Shown here: in pieces, positions 57,101 to 64,000 of the stretch | Layout: each line of letters starts with the position of its first letter | Numbering within the stretch: position 1 is the first letter of the stretch | Source: Phoenix dactylifera | Taxonomy: Eukaryota; Streptophyta; Magnoliopsida; Arecales; Arecaceae | DNA: 64,000 bases | Assembly (NCBI RefSeq): GCF_009389715.1 | Contig: NC_052401.1 | Span: forward strand, 4,685,071-4,749,070 | Reading direction: 5' to 3' | Position numbers and translations under genes: made by a program | The notes under the pieces: model-generated | What the model saw: only the letters and a program-made list of their open reading frames with translations | Told to the model about the DNA's origin: nothing | Database searches by the model: none

Positions 57101-59578
57101 TTTTGAGGAAGGAATTAAGATGGTTAAACCATTCTATTCACGGACACTTAGAGTATTTCTTAGAACAATGTGACAAGAAGAAGAAGATTAAGACTGAGAC
57201 CACCACCTGCTCGTGAAAAGCACTTCCTCCATGCTCATTAGATCTCATAATTTGATTTTCAAAAGGCTTCTCAGTAGTTAGTTCATTATCACTGTCCAGT
57301 TGAGAGCACTTTGCAGATAAATCAGTTGATGAGGAACCTATTCCTTCTCCCCTGTTAATGCCTACTCTGGTTATATCAGCTCCAAATATTTCAGCATCCG
57401 AGACGGTTCTCAAACTCTTACAAATTGTCTTCATGGTACCTGAAAGGTTGTTTAACAACAGTTGTTGTTCTTCACTACCTCTGCAACTGACTGGAAGAAA
57501 GAACTCAAGTATGTAATCATCATTTCCAGTATATGTGCTCCTAAGCCTGATTGCAACAGCAGCACACAAACCATACTTACGGGCGTGATGTGCAAGTGGA
57601 TACTCGCATATGTCATAATCTTTTACATCGGGAGAGAAGAAGGGGTGGTTTGATTGAAGTGCTTTTCCAGCAATTCCCTGTCCTTTCTCAAGGTCATGTT
57701 GAGCACAAGCATGAAGAAAACTCTGCATTCTTGTATCATTGACATAACAGGCCGTTTCCTGGATGCGGAGCATAGTTTTTTTCCTCAAACTTGACTGTAC
57801 ATTCTGAACATCATCTTCCATGCACTCATCTATACTTCCACAATCAATAAAAAAGGGAATCCACGTAAGTGCCAAAGGTAACATATGCGCAAGACTAACA
57901 GCTCTCAGAACATCCAGTATCTCTGTGAATGCGGATTTCTGACTTTTTGTGAGATTCTGCACATTGAGGAAACATGCTAAGAAAATAGAGAACAATAGCA
58001 GTTAAAAAGCAACAACTAAGAAAAGTTTTTCTTTTTTATCATAATAATAACATGATTACAGTGTGGAATTAATTAGCACCTGTTGATGAGTCCGGGTTTT
58101 CGTGGTCTTTAAATTTACAGCCTGCAAAATGCAATAAAGGAAGTATTTTCAGATATGACTATGCATTTGTACACAAACATGCTGAGCTATACAAATATGT
58201 TTCTGTTCAACAGATGTAGATCTGATTAAATGTACTTAACTATAGATAGGCTTGTCCTTACATGGTCATTGTGATTAGCAGCGCATGACAGGGAACATAT
58301 AGACATGCACAGACAACAATCTTCCAGATACACCTAGGAAACCTAACAACCACTATTTTTGCTACAATAAAACATGAAATTGGCAGAGCAAACACCACAA
58401 GTAATGCATAATTAACAAAAGACTCCACCTTTTATTGACCAAAAATATGAATTCATGTGTGCACATGCCAATATCGATCACATACGTTATCCTCTGTCCG
58501 CCTAAATGTTACCAATAAGACTTGTTAGCTGTGATATTCCATATGCTGTGGAAAATCTGCAGAATGTTGAACGAGCAAAGATATATACAAACATGTCACT
58601 GACATGATTCTAATGAGGATCTGTTTATGACTATGCTCTATCCACCTGATACTAAAACATAAACAGAAAATTAATATTTAAGAGTGAGAAACCAGCACTG
58701 ACCTCCAAGGCATGGCAAACATTGTCCATCTCCATATCGAAATCAAGTTTCTCCCTTGTCATAACAAGCTCAAGCACTGCACAACACGAAGCTTTAGAGG
58801 GATCAAACACTGGAACTGCAATCGATCCACGGACGTCATGTCTAACTGCATGGTCTACCCTCAAGTACTCGAACCTATTATAATAGGCAACGTTTGGGGT
58901 CCACTCTGGTTTTCCGGAGATGAATACACGTCCAGGAAGCCCAGGAAACAAGCCAGGCGCTTCCTTTGCTGCAAATGTAAACTGCCTTGAAATTTCACGA
59001 TAGCCAGCAAGACTTTGGTCCGGCAGAAATGGCTGCTCAGAGGTACTCAACATGTACAGATCACCTCGTTTGATGGGCATCCAAACCTGAGCAAGAATTC
59101 CACCACATGAAGACTCCTTAAACAAGGACAGTGCTCTGAGCATCCTCTCAGGAAGTGAAAAACCTGCGATGGGCTTGGGAACAAAGCTGGTTCCCTCGCC
59201 AGAAATGTCATCAAAAGCAAAATAACTACTGCTCATGTTTATTCCCTCCAACCCTGAACAATTAGGGGAGAACACAAATTGCATGCTGGTCCTTGGGGAA
59301 GCCACCTCCCTGCTGCTAGAACAAGCATCAGCTGAGACGTCGCCATCCCCCGTAAAGGCATCATTTCCTTGTGCCGCCGAGATTTTAGGCAGTCCGTTGG
59401 AGACCCAATTCCTGGGCATCAACTGAGCAGCAGCCGAGTAGCTTAGCGCAGAGCAAACCTGGTCTGCAGTTGAAGGACTGAAAGGTTCACCAAAACCATC
59501 AAAGTTCGCGAGTGCCAAAAAGCCAAACGGATCCTCTGCACTCCCAGTCCCGCTATCAATGGGCGAAAAACCATCCAT
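54162..59578 (-). CDS. NIN-like protein (NLP) transcription factor
   Basis: NLPs are nuclear transcription factors that bind nitrate-responsive elements. Five coding exons on the minus strand: 59578-58703, 58121-58080 (42 bases), 57956-57207, 55566-55443 and 55240-54162. All are GT-AG with frame kept, about 956 residues (family range roughly 850-1000). Residues 1-556 form the N-terminal nitrate-response/GAF-like region, with ERMLRALSLFKESS, AQVWMPIKRGD and KSQKSAFTEILDVLRA. The RWP-RK domain spans about 570-630: SLSVLQRYFPCSLKDAAKSI, VCPTTLKRICRQHGI, RWPSRK at 614-619. A C-terminal PB1 domain lies at about 853-936, with an acidic DDEEEW/DSDLQE part, used for NLP-NLP interaction. The fourth exon could begin at 55587 instead (seven extra in-frame residues). 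I cannot assign the exact ortholog. A fold-back transposon lies upstream. Confidence 0.95.
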
Positions 59579-60230
59579 CTTCTCTTTCTGGTAGACTAAA
59601 TGACCAATTTTTCACTCCTCTGAGCTAATATTGGTATAGTAATCAACACAAAATGAAATCTTTCATCTTCGGCACAGGGATTTCTATACAAAAGAGCCGG
59701 ATTCCCTCGTCTTAACAGAGGAAAACCCAGCTACCTCTTACTCAAAAATCTCTCCAACTTTGCGTTAGAGACCGATTCCCACAGAAAAAGGGTGCTGAAA
59801 ACGCTGCAACCACGGCTTTCTCGGCCCGCCCGTTTCGAAACCCAACAAGACCTCCAATTTCAAATCCTCGGACCATTATCCGACCAGAAAATCAAATCTT
59901 TACAATGAAAAAGAACTTTTTCTTGCTGAAACAAATCCTAGAACACCAAACCGACTGTGCTAGCTCAATCCAATCCGCGAAACGAGTCACATAATCCTCT
60001 ACTTCTCGGAGCTGGACCTCCAACCAAACCACCGCTGATCCGGGGGCCAAAAGCGAAGCCCTAGCTGGTCCCGGAAGTGGAGCAGTGGAAGAACTGAGGA
60101 GCTGGCCGGAGATTGACACCCTAGAGGAGGACAGGAAGAAGAATTCGGGACGACAACGGCTCGGTAGACGGCGGATTCTCCGTTTTCTCTGCGACGGATT
60201 CCACTGTTTGGTTAGCATTCGGCCCCGTGG
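59579..60230 (-). other. NLP 5' leader and proximal promoter
   Basis: GC-rich sequence upstream of the ATG. A possible leader intron acceptor (CTACCAG) sits about 12 bases before the start codon. Several upstream ATGs are present, including one opening a 108-codon frame (60218 down to 59892). The transcription start is not evident, so whether these ATGs are transcribed is unknown. Confidence 0.45.
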
Positions 60231-60324
60231 AATTAACTACATACGGCGAAAAGATGGAGGAGAATTCTTGTGGTGTGAGGGAAAACACGGTGGCGGACGC
60301 AAACGACTTCTGGCAGCGTCAGCG

Positions 60325-61217
60325 GGGTAGTTCTATATACACCCCCCCTATTGCTCAGGACACCCCCCAAAAACCAAAAAAAAAAATACCCAAACTAACC
60401 TTTAGTGTAATTACCATATTGCCCTTGAAATTTTTTCATACACCCCCCCCCCCCTCCTCCTCCTCCGTTTCGTTTTGAAAAGAAAAAAAAAAAAACACCC
60501 CTCAAACCCCCCTTAAACCCCTCCTCCCCCGTTCCCCCTTCTCCCTCTCGTCGCCGGCATTCTCCCGATCTCCGACCACCTCGCCGGCTTCTCCCGGAAC
60601 CACCTCGCCGGCTTCTCCCGAAATTTTTTTTTTTTCACGGTTCGTGCTCCGTTCGGCACTGGATCGCCGAACAAAAGGCTTCTGTTCGGCTGAACAGTGC
60701 CGAACAGAAGCCTTCTGTTCGGCAACCCTCAACCGAACAGATCTGTTCGGCTGCACAGTGCCGAACAGAAGGCTTCTGTCCAGCACTGTTCAGCCGAACA
60801 GAAGGCTTCTGTCCGGCACTGTTCAGCCGAACAGAAGCCTTTTGTTCGGCAATCCAGTGCCGAACGGAGCACGAACCGTGAAAAAAAAACATTTCGGAAG
60901 AAGCCGGCGAGGTGGTTCCGGGAGAAGCCGGCGAGGTGGTCGGAGATCGGGAGAATGCCGGCGACGAGAGGGAGAAGGGGGAATGGGGAGGTTTTGGGCG
61001 TTGGCGAGGTGTTTTGGAGGGGAAGAGCGGGGTGGGGGGGGTTTGGGGGGTGTAGAGAGCAATTTAGGTGAGGGGGTGGGGAGGGTGGGGGGTAATTTAG
61101 GAATTTTTAATTTTTTAGGGGTGTCCTTAGCAAATGGGGGGTGCAGAGAGTATTTAATTTTTTTTTAATTTTTGGGGGGTGTCCTGAGCAATAGGGGGGG
61201 TGTATATAGAACCACCC
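60325..61217. mobile_element. Fold-back nonautonomous Mutator-like element (MULE), 9-bp target duplication
   Basis: An almost complete palindrome of 893 bases. The left end reads GGGTAGTTCTATATACACCC; the complement of the right end reads GGGTGGTTCTATATACACCC. The arms continue through TATTGCTCAGGACACCCCCC, a CTCGCCGGCTTCTCCCG block (twice per arm), CACGGTTCGTGCTCCGTTCG and repeats of a GTTCGGC...CTGTTCGGC unit, meeting near 60740-60770. GCGTCAGCG is duplicated exactly on both sides (60316-60324 and 61218-61226). A 9-base duplication with very long inverted repeats is the hallmark of MULEs. No transposase; open frames inside are palindrome artefacts. It sits about 750 bases upstream of the NLP start codon. 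Confidence 0.92.
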
Positions 61218-61226
61218 GCGTCAGCG

Positions 61227-62631
61227 GTGTAGAATTTCGGCGGGCGTCGAAAAATGCACCCAAAGGCGCCTTGAATTGCTATAAGCCCAACTTCTTTATT
61301 TATATATAGGATTTTTTTTTTCATGAATACACCTCCCAATATTTAAATTTACGTGAGTATTCTTCTAAAATTTATATTTATTTCTATACTCTCATAAAAC
61401 ACTGTTTTTACATATATACCCAAGTGGTTCTAACACCATTAATAAAAATATATATATTATTTTAATTAAAAACTTGAAAAATATATATATATTATTTTAA
61501 TTAAAAACTTGAAATTACTTTTTTGTCCTCCACCACGATTGTCTTATAAATATTTTTTTTGTACATTTATCCATTAAGGATATTTTAGTCATTTTAATTT
61601 GAAAACCGTCAATTTTTTAATAGCGTTAGATAGCATGGGTACATATGCAAAAATAAGAATAAAAAAAAGTGTAGAATAGCAAAACAAGTGTTTTATAAGG
61701 AAATACATATGAATATCAATTTAAAAGGGTATTCATGCAAAATTTAATATTTAGAAGGTATTTGTGCAAAAAAATCTTCATATATATATATATGGCAAAA
61801 AACCATCATAGAAGAAAATTATTGTGCACTGATTTGAGATTTTTACAAATATGAATAATCTGGATCATCTAAGCGGGCACTTTGAGATTTGAGCAAGTGG
61901 ATAAATCATCTAGATCAATTATATGGTCGTTTTGAGAACTTGGCAGGTGGATGGAAGATTCTTGTCATGCCCTCATTTTTGAGCTTCGTTCGAATGGATA
62001 AGCAAAACAATTTAATTATAATATACTTTATAATATAAAAAAAATAATTTGGTCATAACAAAGTTTTATATCATTATATGATGGCCATGTGTCAGCGAGT
62101 CTGAAGATGAACGGCAGAATAGTAGAGATTTATTTGAAATTTTTTAAAGAAGAGGGTGCTTTTGAATTAGCTCAAAGTTGAGTGATCTCGCTGTAATTTT
62201 ATTAAAATTAAAATATTATGACTAATTTAGTCATATAAAAAATAACAACAGTTCGGTTGCGGCGACGAGATACCGGAGACGTGGCGAGGTTTGGCCTGGG
62301 GATGAATCTGGAATCTCCAGCACAAGATTCCAATCCACTGTTCGGCGGGCAAGTCCTCTCCCCTCCTGGAAAACCACAGCCGTCACCCCTAGTTTTCCTC
62401 CAAAGTCCCACTTTGCTACTTGTTTAAGACCAAAGAATGGAAAAATGGACCGCATGCTAGTGAGCGAAAGTTGACCTAGGGTTTGGTGCTATTTCAAAAA
62501 GAAAAAATACTAAAAATATTGCTATTATATTAAGTATTGCAATTAATTTAATGTTAGATTAAGAGAGATGAGATGCCAAGCTCTCCCTTAATCTTCACTT
62601 ATTTCATTTCCATATTTCTATATAGTATTAT
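61227..62631. other. Intergenic AT-rich DNA
   Basis: Contains a short exact local duplication of an ATATATATTATTTTAATTAAAAAC-type unit near 61450-61510 and TA runs. Frames at 62208-62455 (minus) have no recognisable domain. Confidence 0.45.
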
Positions 62632-62988
62632 TGTGGTATAACGGACCCCATAGAAATTGTTATTAATTGTTATAATAGTTACATTGATATGAAACTAAAA
62701 ATAAAAGTAATAAAGCAATAGAAAATAAAGAGAAAGAAAACACAAGAGAGCATGAGATATAAATGGCTCTTTTATTCTTTCTTACTTTTCACCTCACGAT
62801 ACAAGATTACATATCATCTATTTATAGGCCAAAGGAGAAAGATCAAAGGCCATAAGAATAAAGGCCATAAATACATTAATTCATCATTAATAAAGAAATT
62901 GGAGGGTTACAAGAAGTTGAATAGTCATGGATGAATTCAGATGAATATCCATCTAGAGATGAAGATGAAGAGTCAAAATTTTATAACA
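62632..62988 (-). mobile_element. 3' LTR of a Ty1/copia element
   Basis: On the minus strand a polypurine tract (CCAAGGGGGAG) is followed directly by TGTTATAAAATTTTG at 62988. The LTR carries a TATA-like CCTATAAATAG, then an AATAAAAG signal, and ends in a CA at about 62632. Length is about 355 bases. The exact end and target duplication could not be fixed because the other LTR is outside the window. Confidence 0.75.
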
Positions 62989-63019
62989 CTCCCCCTTGGA
63001 TATTCATCTCTTAAGAATA

Positions 63020-63190
63020 TGCCTCATTAAAACCTTACTAGGAAAAAACCCTGTGGGACAAAAATCCTAGTGAAGGAAAAAGAGTACAATATTCTCATTA
63101 TATGCTTTTCAAACTGTCTCATTAAAAACCTTGCTAGGAAAACCCAATGGGACAAAACCTAGGCGAAGGGAAAAAGAGTACAGTGCATAT
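63020..63190 (-). repeat. Direct repeat between RNase H end and LTR of the copia element
   Basis: Two units of about 95 bases, starting near 63024 and 63119, share TCATTAAAA, CCTTRCTAGGAAAA, GGGACAAAA, CCTAG and GGAAAAAGAGTACA. They lie in the copia untranslated region before the polypurine tract. A second purine-rich run (minus GAGGGGGAGG, near 63200) lies upstream of them. Confidence 0.75.
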
Positions 63191-63214
63191 AAGCCTCCCC
63201 CTCATGTGAGCATG

Positions 63215-64000
63215 TCAACAAATGGCTCTGAGTTGACACATACCAATCTTCTGTACTAGTTTCTTAAATGTTGTTGCAGGCAATGCTTTGGTGAATAAGT
63301 CTGCTAGATTTTCACTTGAGCGAATCTGCCGAACATCTATTTCACCTTTCTTCTGGAGTTCATGTGTGAAAAAGAATTTTGGTGAGATGTGCTTGGTTCT
63401 ATCACCTTTAATATATCCTTTTTCTATTTGAGCAATACATGCAGTATTGTCCTCATATATTATTGTTGACTTCTCGTTGATTGTTGGAAGATTACATTCT
63501 TCATAGATATGTTGAAGCAAAGATCTCAACCACACACATTCTCGACTTGCTTCATGAAGCGCAAGTATCTCGGCATGATTGGAAGAAGTGGCAGTGATAG
63601 TTTACTTTATAGATCGCCAAAATATAGCAGTACCACCATATGTAAATAAATATCCTGTTTGTGATCGCCCTTTATGTGGGTCAGACAAATATCCAGCATC
63701 TGCATATCCAACCAGTTCCGGTTTTGGTTGTTTTGAATATAATAATCCCAAATCAGTTGTTCCTCGAAGATAACGAAATATATGTTTAACACCATTCCAA
63801 TGTCTCCGTGTTGGTGCCGAACTATATCTTGCTAATAAATTGACAGAAAAAGCTATGTCTGGTCGCGTATAGTTAGCAAGATACATTAGTGCACCAATTG
63901 CACAGAGATACGGCACTTCAGGGCCAAGAATCTCTTCGTTATCTTCTCGAGGACGAAAAGGGTCCTTCTTTATATCATAGGATCGAACAACCATTGGGGC
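63215..64000 (-). pseudogene. Ty1/copia polyprotein, RT end and RNase H region, interrupted by a stop
   Basis: From the right window edge the minus strand encodes the end of reverse transcriptase (PYLCAIGALMYLANYTRPDI, YLRGTTDLGLLY) and the copia RNase H with its acidic positions: YADAGYLSD, SNHAEIL, IYEDNTACI. The frame ends with LADLFTKALP, the usual copia finish. An in-frame TAA at 63602-63604, just after the WRSIK motif, cuts the protein, so this copy is defective. Reading resumes in the same frame, so a single substitution explains the break. The rest of the element lies outside the window. Confidence 0.9.

Noticed and set aside
60650-60860. GTTCGGC repeats as a possible CRISPR-like array
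   Set aside because: No regular repeat-spacer pattern, the units are inverted about a centre, and the genome is a plant's.
60502-61168. Several overlapping frames with repeated AEQKASVRH-type peptides
   Set aside because: They are translations of the palindromic GTTCGGC repeat units inside the fold-back MULE, mirrored on both strands.

Overview
This window is nuclear DNA of a flowering plant. Genes are split by many GT-AG introns, promoters are low in GC, and transposon debris fills the gaps and the large introns. The ribosomal protein L5 N-terminus reads R-R-R-Q-G-K as I recall it in rice, and the introns are long. I therefore suspect a monocot, possibly a palm, but this is inference from style and not a proven identification.

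Layout. (1) 1460-7012 (+): the 3' half of the V-ATPase subunit H gene, with a 3.9 kb last intron. (2) 9746-13366 (-): a complete FAR1-related (FRS) gene, a domesticated Mutator-type transposase, with noncoding leader and tail introns. (3) 14-18 kb: gene-poor, with a 5'-truncated LINE 3' end and AT-rich DNA. (4) 18.1-29.0 kb (+): the complete translation initiation factor eIF2 gamma gene. Its core promoter region is a 103-bp tandem duplication and an LTR-like element sits in its 4.9 kb intron. (5) 32407-39527 (-): the complete ribosomal protein L5 gene, whose first coding exon is only the ATG. A 1.45 kb Tourist-like element lies in an intron. (6) 42637-46015 (-): a FAM136A-like (DUF842) gene with a probable GC-AG intron; a tiny LTR element (TRIM) lies about 230 bp upstream of its start. 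(7) 49846-50310 (-): a conserved-looking small basic protein of unknown function. (8) 54162-59578 (-): a complete NIN-like protein (NLP, RWP-RK plus PB1) gene, with a fold-back Mutator-like element carrying a 9-bp target duplication inserted just upstream of its leader. (9) 62.6-64 kb (-): the 3' end of a Ty1/copia element with a stop codon in its RNase H region.

The genes do not form a pathway or operon. Most are conserved housekeeping genes (V-ATPase, eIF2, ribosome, mitochondrial protein) plus two transcription regulators: FRS (light-signalling family) and NLP (nitrate-signalling family). The notable content is how transposons are built and where they sit relative to these genes. I found no clearly new biological system. 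The best leads are the fold-back MULE at the NLP promoter, the duplicated eIF2 gamma promoter, the GC-AG intron, the TRIM, and the Tourist-like element with a GC-rich core.
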